From: JALZAA01 sp035316025
GTDB lineage: Bacteria > Actinomycetota > Acidimicrobiia > IMCC26256 > JACDBD01
DNA: 13,194 nt
Assembly: GCA_035316025.1 (NCBI GenBank)
Contig: DATFXL010000043.1
Span: 1 to 13,194 of the forward strand
Direction: 5' to 3'
The notes under the pieces are model-generated. The model was given only the letters and a program-made list of their open reading frames with translations. It was not told the origin of the DNA and did not search any database. The translations under genes were made by a program, and so were the position numbers. Of the stretch, positions 1 to 6,300 are shown one piece after another (positions within the stretch are counted from its first letter, which is position 1; each line of letters starts with the position of its first letter).

Positions 1-306
1 GCCGACGGCACGTTGTCGCGCAATCTGGCCAAGGACGTGCTCGGCGAGTGCCTCCGGGAGCCGAAGCGGCCCAAGGCGGTCGTCGAGGAGCGCGGGCTGG
101 CGCAGGTGAGCGACGAAGGCGAGCTGGAATCGGTCCTCGACGGGATTCTCGCCGACCATCCCGACGTCGTCGCCGACTACCGGACCGGCGACGACAAGGC
201 CCGCAAGAAGAAGCGCGGCTTCCTCATGGGTGAAGCGATGAAGGCGACCAAGGGCCAGGGCAACCCCCAGCTCCTCAACCGCCTCCTCGACGAGCGCCTG
301 GCGTGA
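1..306 (+). CDS. gatB: Aspartyl/glutamyl-tRNA(Asn/Gln) amidotransferase subunit B, C-terminal end (partial)
   Basis: The reading frame is open from base 1 and ends at TGA 304-306, giving about 101 residues. They match the C-terminal GatB/YqeY-type helical domain: an 'RNLAKDVL' start, a central 'DHPDVVADY' segment, the basic 'GDDKARKKKRGFLMGEAMKATKGQGNP' region read in pieces, and the usual 'LLNRLLDERL' end. In this family the tail domain contacts the tRNA of the mischarged Glu-tRNA(Gln) or Asp-tRNA(Asn) substrate, while the kinase/transamidase core lies upstream, outside the window. An internal TTG at 13 is not a real start, because homology continues upstream of it. The gene converges on the aldolase-family gene at 352. 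Identification rests on recalled family sequence, not on a search. Confidence 0.9.
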   Translation, partial: ADGTLSRNLAKDVLGECLREPKRPKAVVEERGLAQVSDEGELESVLDGILADHPDVVADYRTGDDKARKKKRGFLMGEAMKATKGQGNPQLLNRLLDERLA

Positions 307-308
307 TG

Positions 309-349
309 ATGCGTCGCCAGAGTGACTCTTTGGACCCCGGGGGACGCAT
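309..349. terminator. Possible bidirectional hairpin between gatB and the aldolase-family gene
   Basis: ATGCGTC (309-315) and GACGCAT (343-349) are perfect inverted repeats in the 45-base gap between two convergent stop codons. The 27-base loop is long and there is no clear T-tract, so it is only a weak terminator candidate supported by its position. Confidence 0.3.
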
Positions 350-351
350 GT

Positions 352-1503
352 CTAGTCCATCGGGACGTTGCGGACGAGCTTGCCGTCGATGCGGTCGAGG
401 ATCTCGTTCAGGCTCTCGCCGGTGATCGTGAGGCCGTGGTTACGCTGCCCGACGACGGCGTGGCCGGGATCGGGCGCCTGTCGGACGAGTTGGGCGACGG
501 CGCTCGCGAGCTCCACCGTGCCGCACGGGTAGTTGATCTCCGTCGACTCGATGCCCTCCATCCACGCGTGCACGTGGAGAATGGCGCCGACCTCGGGATG
601 CTCGCTGTAGATCATCCAGTGCTCGATGGCGTCGACCGACACCCGGTTCGGCTTTACGTCGGGCGGGACGCTCAGGATCATCGTGTCGCGCTCGGCATCG
701 AATCCTTTGACGAGCAGGATGTGTTTGCCGACGTCGATGAGCGCCGACTTGTCGACCCCGCTGGCGCTCATCCAGTACTCGGGACCGAACTCGCCGTCGG
801 CAGTGCGGCGGGAGCTGGCGTTCCCGTAACTGAGACCGCCGATGCCGTACAGCAGCTTGACGTGGCGCAGGTCGCGCTCCGAGAGGATCTCCTCGATCGG
901 GAACGCCGCCGGCAGCAGGTCGAGGGCGTCGAGGTGCTCGCCCGCCCGGCGGATCTGGCGCGTGTGCTCGTCGCCCTCCCAGAGCTCCTTGGGCAAGTCG
1001 GTTCGGAACTCGTTGGCGATGACGAGCCGGGACGACGCCAGCGGCTCCATGCGCTCGAACACCCGAGCGAAGAACTCTTCGTCGTCACCGGTGTGCCGGA
1101 CGACGTACCGGCCCTGCTCGAGGGTCACGAAGTGCGCCGCCGGGCTGCCGTCGTCGCTGACCATCACGGCGAGGTTGGCCAGCGCCCGGACGAGCAACGG
1201 ATAGCCCTCGCGCAGGATGTCCTCCGGCGGTGAGCCCACATCGGCCAGGGCGACGACGAAGGTCGGGGCCGACTTGCGCCGGTAGGGCCGGGGCCGGTCG
1301 GGGTCGATGCGGTTGAGCACAACCTGCACCTCGGGGCCAGCCTCCGGGTGCTCGTGGTACCCCCGCTCGATCATCGACCGCTGCAGACCCTCGGCGAACC
1401 AGCGCACCCGGGGGGTGCGGCTGCCGCCGTAGAGCGCGAACGAGCGTGGGTCCACGGTGGCCTGGGCGAGGCCGATTCCGGCGGTCTCGGCGGTGCGGCT
1501 CAT
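352..1503 (-). CDS. Class II aldolase/adducin-family protein with long N-terminal extension
   Basis: The product is 383 residues. The C-terminal half is a class II aldolase/adducin domain: a phosphate-loop-like 'GLSYGNASSR' (about 223-232), 'SASG' (246-249), the metal-ligand motif 'HVHAW' (H310, H312) and a later 'NHGL' (H356). Members use a divalent metal for retro-aldol or epimerase chemistry on small sugar phosphates or hydroxy-acids; the substrate cannot be told here. Residues 1 to about 185 are not part of the usual domain of about 200 residues and I do not recognise them. I chose ATG 1503 because an AAGGGGG ribosome-binding site (1513-1519) sits 9 bases upstream. The frame stays open to 1608, but that extension is arginine-rich and lacks such a site. 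The gene is divergent from the methyltransferase at 1616 and convergent with gatB. Confidence 0.82.
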   Translation of the reverse strand: MSRTAETAGIGLAQATVDPRSFALYGGSRTPRVRWFAEGLQRSMIERGYHEHPEAGPEVQVVLNRIDPDRPRPYRRKSAPTFVVALADVGSPPEDILREGYPLLVRALANLAVMVSDDGSPAAHFVTLEQGRYVVRHTGDDEEFFARVFERMEPLASSRLVIANEFRTDLPKELWEGDEHTRQIRRAGEHLDALDLLPAAFPIEEILSERDLRHVKLLYGIGGLSYGNASSRRTADGEFGPEYWMSASGVDKSALIDVGKHILLVKGFDAERDTMILSVPPDVKPNRVSVDAIEHWMIYSEHPEVGAILHVHAWMEGIESTEINYPCGTVELASAVAQLVRQAPDPGHAVVGQRNHGLTITGESLNEILDRIDGKLVRNVPMD

Positions 1504-1536
1504 GCAGAAACGCCCCCTTGGGGTGGAGAAGCAGCC

Positions 1537-1542
1537 AGCGTA
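1537..1542 (-). promoter_or_regulatory. Candidate -10 element for the aldolase-family gene
   Basis: On the minus strand TACGCT fits the actinobacterial TANNNT -10 pattern and would give a leader of roughly 27 bases containing the AAGGGGG ribosome-binding site. No convincing -35 is visible at standard spacing. Confidence 0.28.
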
Positions 1543-1615
1543 GGACGGGCGGCGTGAGCGATGCAGTCCGGCAAATCGTCCGCCCGAGCGCCGGCGCGTC
1601 TGATGCAATCGACCC

Positions 1616-2368
1616 GTGGGTAGCCCGGAAGGTTACGACGCCGCGACCTACGGCAACCGCATCGCCGACGTCTACGACGACCTTCCGACCCATCCGTTGG
1701 ACGCCGACGCGGCCGCCGCGTGCCTGGCCGCGCTCGCGCGTGACGGCCCGGCGCTCGAGCTCGCAATCGGGACGGGCCGGGTCGCCTTCCCTCTCGCGCG
1801 ACACGGCGTCGTCGTCAGCGGCATCGACGCCAGCCCGGCCATGGTGGCGAGACTGCGCGCCAAGCCGGATGGCGACCATATCCCGGTCACCATCGGCGAT
1901 TTCGCCGACGTCGACGTCGACGGTCGATTCGCGCTGGTGTTCGTTGTCTACAGCACGTTCTTCGCGCTGCTCGACCCGGAGAAACAGCAACGCTGCTTCG
2001 ACCGCGTCGCCGCCCACCTGGCGCCGGAGGGCCGGTTCGTGATCGAGGCGTTCGTGCCCGATCTCACACGGTTCGAGCGGGGCCAACGAGTCGAGGTGCG
2101 GCACGTCGACGCCGACTCCGCACTGTTGTCGGTGAGCCTTCACCATCCCGCCACCCAACGCGTCGACTCGATGTTGATCCGCCTCGCCGGCGGCGGCGTA
2201 CGCACGTGGCCGGTACCCATCCGCTACTCATACCCGAGTGAGCTCGACCTCATGGCCGGGCATTCCGGGCTACGGCTGGAGCACCGTTGGGGAGGCTGGG
2301 GCCGTGAGCCCTTCACCGACGACAGCGTGAAGCACGTGTCGGTCTACGCGGCCGCCGGACCGACGTAG
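1616..2368 (+). CDS. Class I SAM-dependent methyltransferase
   Basis: The product is 250 residues with a Rossmann methyltransferase core. Motif I is 'LELAIGTGR' (about 47-55), an acidic motif II region is 'GIDASPAMV' (69-77), the post-II 'GDFADVDVDGRFALVFV' stretch lies near 100-117, and 'LAPEGRFVIEAFVPD' follows near 138-152. The fold binds S-adenosylmethionine; the acceptor is unknown, and proteins of this type are usually annotated only as class I methyltransferases. The GTG start at 1616 gives a natural N-terminus ('YDAATYGNRIADVYDDL') but has no Shine-Dalgarno sequence, so translation may be leaderless. The gene diverges from the aldolase-family gene over 112 bases and ends 28 bases before the DUF2252 gene on the same strand. 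Confidence 0.85.
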   Translation: MGSPEGYDAATYGNRIADVYDDLPTHPLDADAAAACLAALARDGPALELAIGTGRVAFPLARHGVVVSGIDASPAMVARLRAKPDGDHIPVTIGDFADVDVDGRFALVFVVYSTFFALLDPEKQQRCFDRVAAHLAPEGRFVIEAFVPDLTRFERGQRVEVRHVDADSALLSVSLHHPATQRVDSMLIRLAGGGVRTWPVPIRYSYPSELDLMAGHSGLRLEHRWGGWGREPFTDDSVKHVSVYAAAGPT

Positions 2369-2384
2369 GTGCGGATCCTGCGGC

Positions 2385-2390
2385 GATACT
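2385..2390 (+). promoter_or_regulatory. Possible -10 for a leaderless DUF2252 transcript
   Basis: GATACT lies exactly 6 bases before the GTG start at 2397, where a -10 would sit if transcription began at the start codon. No ribosome-binding site precedes that GTG. The hexamer matches the -10 consensus only partly and the -35 is not evident. Confidence 0.3.
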
Positions 2391-2396
2391 GGCGAC

Positions 2397-3737
2397 GTGA
2401 TCCACGCTCCGCCTCCTTCGCGGGAAGAAAAGCTGGAGCACGGCAAGGCGGCGCGTGCGCGCCTGCCGTTGCACGAGCTCGGTCGGTGGCGCCGCGATCG
2501 AGATGCGCTCGACGTCGTGCTCGCGCAGAACGCCATGCGGGTACCGGACTTGGTTCCGCTGCGGCACGGACGAATGGCGGTGTCGCCGTGGACGTACTAC
2601 CGGGGCGCCGCCGCGGTCATGGCCGCCGACCTCGCCACGTCGCCGAACTCGGGATTGGACGTGCAACTCTGCGGTGATGCGCACGTCTTGAACTTCGGGC
2701 TGTGGGCGACACCCGAGCGCAACCTGTCCTTCGACCTTCGTGATTTCGACGAGACCCTCCCGGGGCCCTTCGAGTGGGACGTCATGCGTCTGGCGGCCAG
2801 CCTCGTGGTCGTAGCCCGGGAGAACGGTCTTTCGGCCGGCGTCGCCGACGATGCCGTTACTTCGACCCTGCAGTCGTACCGGTCGCGGATGCACCAGTAC
2901 GCGAGGTCCGCCCAACTGCAGATCTGGTACGACAGCATCTACGTCGACCAACTGCTCGGTTATTTCGGCGAGGACCGGCGGGATCGCGTCTCGAAGCACA
3001 TCGAGAAGAAGCGGAGGCGTAGAACCAGCGCAGGTGCGTTCGAGAAGCTCACCGAGACGGTCGATGGCCGGCGCCGCATCATCGAGGAGCCGCCCCGACT
3101 CACGCACTTCGACGATCCGCGCCGGCTCGAGGTCGTGCGGAAGGTGTACGAGAAGTACACCGACACACTCCAGGACGACCGGCGCCACTGCCTGGCGAGG
3201 TTCACGTATGTCGACACCGCCCGTCAGGTCGTCGGGGTGGGAAGCGTCGGGATGCTGGTCCACCTGGTCCTCCTCGACGGCGGAGGAGGGGACGATCCGT
3301 TGTTCCTGCAAGTCAAGCAAGCGGGCCGGTCGGTGTACGAGACCCATTTCCGGGTCAGCGAGTACCTGAACCACGGTGCCCGCGTCGTGAACGGCAAGCG
3401 CCTGATCCAGAGCGCGACCGACATCTTCGTCGGGTGGACCTCGTTCGACGGGAAGGACTTCTACGTGCGGCAGTTCCGCGACATGAAAGTCGTCCCCGAC
3501 GCGACCCGGATCGCGCCCGTCCTCGGCGAGTTCGCGACCGCCTGCGGGGCTGTGCTCGCGCGCGCCCACGCTCGGACCGGCGACCCCGTTGCCATCGCCT
3601 CTTACATCGGGAAGGGCAAGCGGTTCGACGACTCGATCAGCCGGTTCGCGCGCGGGTACGCCGACCAGAACGAGCGGGACCATGCCCAACTCGTCGCCGC
3701 GATCGCCGACGGCACCGTGTCGGCGGAGGAGGGCTGA
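2397..3737 (+). CDS. DUF2252 family protein
   Basis: The product is 446 residues, the usual size for DUF2252. Family hallmarks in order: a basic N-terminal helix region ending in 'HELGRW' (26-31); 'YYRG' (67-70); 'GDAHVLNFG' (93-101); 'FDLRDFDE' (112-119); 'PFEWDVMRLAAS' (124-135); the 'VGVGSVG' plus 'LFLQVKQA' segment around 270-300; and the C-terminal 'FARGYADQNERDHAQL' tract. The GDxHxxN and DFDE pattern recalls the catalytic and metal-binding loops of aminoglycoside-phosphotransferase-like kinases, so a kinase-like fold is plausible, but no biochemical role is established to my knowledge. GTG 2397 keeps the family N-terminus. The gene probably shares a transcript with the small lipoprotein gene 8 bases after its stop. 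Confidence 0.9.
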   Translation: MIHAPPPSREEKLEHGKAARARLPLHELGRWRRDRDALDVVLAQNAMRVPDLVPLRHGRMAVSPWTYYRGAAAVMAADLATSPNSGLDVQLCGDAHVLNFGLWATPERNLSFDLRDFDETLPGPFEWDVMRLAASLVVVARENGLSAGVADDAVTSTLQSYRSRMHQYARSAQLQIWYDSIYVDQLLGYFGEDRRDRVSKHIEKKRRRRTSAGAFEKLTETVDGRRRIIEEPPRLTHFDDPRRLEVVRKVYEKYTDTLQDDRRHCLARFTYVDTARQVVGVGSVGMLVHLVLLDGGGGDDPLFLQVKQAGRSVYETHFRVSEYLNHGARVVNGKRLIQSATDIFVGWTSFDGKDFYVRQFRDMKVVPDATRIAPVLGEFATACGAVLARAHARTGDPVAIASYIGKGKRFDDSISRFARGYADQNERDHAQLVAAIADGTVSAEEG

Positions 3738-3745
3738 CGACCGCG

Positions 3746-3949
3746 ATGCGTCGCTTCCTCGTCGCCGCCGGGGTCGTCGTCCTCGTCGCCGTCACGGGAT
3801 GTACAGCCGACTCCTCACACGACGAGCGCCGGCGCGCGTGCCCGACGACCGTCCTGACGCCGCCACGCCACCGCCGGCAGCGCCGGCAACCGGACATCTT
3901 CGGCCGTCCGACGATTCCGGCGCCCGGCGCGAAGGCCGAGGACTGCTAG
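3746..3949 (+). CDS. Small predicted lipoprotein
   Basis: This short frame encodes 67 residues: MRRF, a hydrophobic stretch 'LVAAGVVVLVAV' and the lipobox-like 'VTGC', with Cys at residue 19. That is a classical type II (lipoprotein) signal for export and membrane anchoring. The remaining 48 residues are charged and proline-rich, end in '...GAKAEDC', and match no family I know. A GGAGGAGG tract (3725-3732, inside the end of the DUF2252 gene) lies 13 bases before the ATG, rather far for a ribosome-binding site but compatible with coupling. The second half is arginine-rich in this frame and alanine/proline-rich in the next one, so a frameshift or degeneration is possible. The function is unknown. 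Confidence 0.5.
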   Translation: MRRFLVAAGVVVLVAVTGCTADSSHDERRRACPTTVLTPPRHRRQRRQPDIFGRPTIPAPGAKAEDC

Positions 3950-4019
3950 CGGCGCCCGCGCCGCGTCGGGCGTCGCGTTGTCGCGCCGGCAGGTGCCCGG
4001 AGGGGGTCACCCGCACGCG

Positions 4020-4066
4020 GAAAGCGGGAGACCCGGTCCCTGCCAACCTCGTGGTCTCCCGCTTTC
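4020..4066. terminator. Strong hairpin, likely terminator of the DUF2252/lipoprotein unit
   Basis: GAAAGCGGGAGACC (4020-4033) and GGTCTCCCGCTTTC (4053-4066) form a perfect 14-bp stem with a 19-base loop, 70 bases after the lipoprotein stop. On the plus strand the stem is followed by CTGCTTGCTCTCCC, pyrimidine-rich but without a run of T, as is common for actinobacterial terminators. It could also be part of a structured RNA. Confidence 0.6.
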
Positions 4067-4354
4067 CTGCTTGCTCTCCCGTCGAGGCCGTCCAAGTGCG
4101 CGGAGGTGGCCCTCGCGGGAACGGAAGCAAGACCCCGCGGGTTCCTGCCCCCTGTGCCGCCGGGCCGCAGAGGCGGTGTACCTCAACTGCCACCCGACAG
4201 ACCCGGAGACGCTAGCCGAATGGCTACCCCACGCGGCATCGGCCCCGCGTCGGCGCGCGACTCCGGCTCGCGTGGCGTCCGCAAGGGTGCGTTTGCCTGT
4301 ACGTTGTGATTGGGCGGGACGGCCCGCAACGGACTCTTTCGCCCAACAGCACTC

Positions 4355-4398
4355 GGAACCCCGAGTGCGCCTACCCTGCCCAGCCCGCTCGGGGTTCC
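4355..4398. terminator. Second hairpin in the gene-poor interval
   Basis: GGAACCCCGAG (4355-4365) pairs perfectly with CTCGGGGTTCC (4388-4398) around a 22-base loop. A shorter alternative hairpin, ACTCGG/CCGAGT (4351-4366), shares the left arm, so two mutually exclusive folds are possible. No gene ends just upstream on either strand, so a terminator role is less obvious than for 4020-4066; an RNA element or a relic is possible. Confidence 0.4.
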
Positions 4399-4636
4399 TG
4401 TGCTCCCGCGCGTCGCTTCGAGCCAGCTCTCGCGGCCGGTCACGCGCGTGTCGTTCGGGAGCGAAAGTGACTGATCTCGTGCCGTTCTGGTGTGGCTCGC
4501 GCGACCGCTGCATCGAGACGTTCCCGACTTCGTTCGTGTGGTGCAGCTGTGTTCGGCGCTGCCGTTCACGTGAGGCTCCAGCGTGATTACGAAACCTGTG
4601 GCACGAGAAAGGCGGCGTCGTGAAGTTGGGAAGCCG

Positions 4637-4750
4637 TCAGCCAAACAGCAACTGAAGCGCGACGAAGATGGCCCACACCGACACCAGGAAGATGCCGGTG
4701 GCGATCCACCACTGCCAATCTCCTCGGTAGCCCCGACCCGGCGGTTTCAC
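4637..4750 (-). CDS. Single-pass membrane microprotein (37 residues)
   Basis: From GTG 4750 this frame encodes 37 residues: a short basic head 'MKPPGRGYRGDWQWW' followed by one uninterrupted hydrophobic segment 'IATGIFLVSVWAIFVALQLL' and the end 'FG'. An AGAAGG ribosome-binding site lies 9 bases upstream of that GTG. Another in-frame GTG at 4759 is too close to the same site. The positive head and aromatic girdle (WQWW) predict an inner-membrane protein with a cytoplasmic N-terminus. The composition differs sharply from the arginine-rich shadow frames around it, which is the main reason to believe it is real. It has no recognisable family and stands alone between gene-poor intervals; its function is unknown. 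Confidence 0.6.
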   Translation of the reverse strand: MKPPGRGYRGDWQWWIATGIFLVSVWAIFVALQLLFG

Positions 4751-4844
4751 AACAGCCACCCTTCTGCTGCTCGAACGAGAGGACCCCGGACACCGGAAGG
4801 GCGGAGGAGCCGAGTGTCCGAGGCCTCGTCGCCTTGGGTCGATA

Positions 4845-4873
4845 GGACTACGGGAACGTCTCGTGACCGTCAA
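4845..4873 (-). promoter_or_regulatory. Weak sigma70-like promoter candidate upstream of the microprotein
   Basis: On the minus strand TTGACG (4873-4868) is followed after 17 bases by TAGTCC (4850-4845). The -35 is good and the -10 poor. It would leave a leader of about 85-90 bases before GTG 4750. Confidence 0.25.
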
Positions 4874-4992
4874 GGAAGGATGAGGGAGTCATGAAGGCGG
4901 GACCGAAGGCCGAGTGTCAGGCCACGAGGATTGGCACGACGTTCCGCAGGGTCGACGAGGGCTAGATCAGTTGTAAACGTTGACCGCTGCGA

Positions 4993-5052
4993 TCAGTGAG
5001 ACGCCATCTGGTCCATGAACTGCTTCAGGTCGAAGTAGTCACGCCAACCCAT
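4993..5052 (-). CDS. Very small frame downstream of the ART-like pseudogene
   Basis: ATG 5052 to TGA 4993 encodes MGWRDYFDLKQFMDQMASH, with a natural, non-arginine-rich composition. An AGGAGGG site lies about 14 bases upstream, longer than usual. It could be a small accessory protein or the surviving piece of a longer gene broken like its neighbour. The reality of the gene is uncertain. Confidence 0.22.
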   Translation of the reverse strand: MGWRDYFDLKQFMDQMASH

Positions 5053-5108
5053 TTGTGCGGGTCAGACCCTCCTGGCGGCTGCCGAGAGGGCGGCTGGTCA
5101 CCAATTGG

Positions 5109-5680
5109 TCACGAAAACTGTCCGTAACCCGGGACTCTTTCGACGAGGGTGGTCCGTCCTGGGAGCGTGTATGGGTTCACGACGACCTCTGATTCCTTCC
5201 GACCTTTCGGGTCCAGGAAGACGGCGAGCACCGCACGAGGCGGCACGACGGCTTCGTAGACCGCCGCGTTTGGCCGACCCCAGAGCGCCTCGCGTTCCGC
5301 GAACCACCGTGCCTTCTCCGGTCAAGTGTCCACGACATGCGGCGCAAGTTACCGCCAGAGGTGCCGCGCCAAACCACGAGCGGCAGCTCGGGCGGCGACT
5401 GGCCGGTATCACTGACGAAGCCAGGCGCCTTGAACATCTTCAGCCGGCGGCGCACACCGAGCGTTTGGACGGGTTCCTCGGCTGTGGTCCAAGCCTCGGT
5501 GAGGAGGAATTGGAAGTCGGCATGGGCCATTGCAGACGGGTTGTTAAACCACCCCCAGAGCAGCAACGGCGCGTCCTCTCTCCCCGCTTCCACTATGCGC
5601 CGGAAGTAGTCGTAGTTCGCCCAATCGATGCCGAGGTGTCGTCCGGCACCGTCATCAATCCGGATGCCCTGAATGTCTCT
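5109..5680 (-). pseudogene. Frameshifted ADP-ribosyltransferase-like gene
   Basis: Two adjacent minus-strand frames join into one sensible protein. The first runs from about 5680, with 'HLGIDWANYDYFRRIVEAG', 'LLLWGWFNNPSAMAHADF' and 'LPLVVWRGTSGG', to 'MSWTLDR'. At about 5319-5321 one base appears to be missing, and the sense continues in another frame as 'EKARWFAEREALWG', 'AAVYEAVVPPRAVLAVF' and 'GRKESEVVVNPYTL' to TGA at 5109-5111. The pattern of Arg in a 'VWRGTS' strand, a Ser-containing 'SWT' strand followed by 'REKARWFA', and an E-x-E 'ESEVVV' strand fits R-S-E type mono-ADP-ribosyltransferase folds, common among bacterial and phage toxins and modifiers. This is motif inference only. The start is unclear: the frame immediately upstream also seems shifted (near 5685). 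It may be a true pseudogene or a sequencing error. Confidence 0.55.
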
Positions 5681-5709
5681 TCGCGCTGCTGCTCCTCGGC
5701 CAGCTCGGC

Positions 5710-6300
5710 ACGTCCCGGTCCCCACCGCACTGCCCCGCGACGCCAACCGACCGCTCGCGACCCACAAGACGCGGTGAGCGCCACGGGTCGCCCCGCACGA
5801 CACCTGACGGCCCGCCACCGAACGCAACAACCACACGACCCGGGTCGCGAACTGGGTACCCGTAGACGGTTGCACGAGAGGCCGTTCTCAAGTGCGGGTC
5901 GATCAGGTTGGGCACCAGCAAGACGCTGATGCTCCCGCCGCGTCATGCGCTTATTGGCTACGTGTGCGAGGGGCCCGTTGCCGCGTCGAGGAAGTGAAGA
6001 ATCGCCGCCGTGTCGAAGTGGAACATCGCGCCCGCTGGAGCTTGTCGTCACGGGTGCGCGCCGCGAGCATCGCGCTGGCCCGGCGTGCGATCGGCAGTTC
6101 GTTGGGGTGGACCTCCGTAGACAGTTCTCAAACGTCACGCCGGTCGCGAAGTCCCTGTAAGACGGTTTCTCCAGCGGGTCGGCAGGGCCGACCGGTTGCG
6201 GACCGACCCGATGTTTGAGGATCTGCCGGGTCCGAACGACCGACGGGTCCGAACGAAGCGCAGGGTTTGCTGACGTGAAGTCGTACCGAGCTTCAGCCCG
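5710..6300 (-). pseudogene. Broken, unrecognised coding remnants
   Basis: The minus strand shows protein-like stretches that jump between frames. One frame, open directly after the VOC stop at 6301, has 'DPLEKPSYRDFATGVTFEN' (about 6180-6124). The next has 'EVHPNELPIARRASAMLAA' and 'RTRDDKLQRA' (about 6115-6030). A third has 'MFHFDTAAILHFLDAATGP' (from 6026 to a TAG at 5958), and then comes 'GSISVLLVPNLIDPHLRT' and 'VYGYPVRDPGRVVVAFGGG' (about 5936-5810). No start codon with a ribosome-binding site covers them. I read this as one or more genes decayed by several indels, or as a poorly assembled stretch; I do not recognise the family. Confidence 0.35.
6227..6256. repeat. Short tandem direct repeat
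   Basis: CGGGTCCGAACGA occurs at 6227-6239 and again at 6244-6256, a 17-base period with CCGA between the copies. It lies in the broken region just past the VOC stop. It may be a chance duplication or a binding site. Confidence 0.5.

Larger units (their letters stand above)
3950..4636. other. Gene-poor interval of about 690 bases
   Basis: Open frames here on both strands are arginine/proline/serine-rich and overlap one another, as expected from GC-rich non-coding DNA. I looked for tRNA T-loop sequences, the tmRNA and RNase P cores and the conserved SRP RNA core and found none. The only clear structure is the two hairpins listed separately. Confidence 0.5.
4751..5108. other. Interval of about 360 bases without a convincing gene
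   Basis: Only tiny frames stand out: a 24-residue plus-strand frame at 4891-4965 behind GAGGGAG, and the 19-residue minus-strand frame at 4993-5052 listed separately. Neither can be confirmed by composition or family. No strong hairpin was seen. Confidence 0.4.

Noticed and set aside
322..1233. Plus-strand frame of 303 codons opposite the aldolase-family gene
   Set aside because: Asp/Val/Arg/Leu-rich shadow of the real minus-strand gene, with no family features.
1504..1608. N-terminal extension of the aldolase-family protein
   Set aside because: The extra 35 residues are arginine-rich and overlap the promoter region; ATG 1503 has a well-placed AAGGGGG.
2313..3689. Minus-strand frame of 458 codons opposite DUF2252
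   Set aside because: The plus-strand DUF2252 motifs are unmistakable; the antisense frame has shadow composition and no ribosome-binding site.
4200..4440. Possible tRNA ('GCCGAATGGC' D-loop-like sequence and 'GGGGTTCC')
   Set aside because: No T-loop GTTCRA in register, no acceptor pairing and no cloverleaf could be built.
4891..4965. 24-residue plus-strand frame behind GAGGGAG
   Set aside because: The site is only 2 bases from the ATG and the product has no recognisable property; too weak to call.
5105..5929. Plus-strand frame of 274 codons in the decayed region
   Set aside because: Arg/Pro-rich and antisense to the ART-like gene; the protein-like sequence is on the minus strand.
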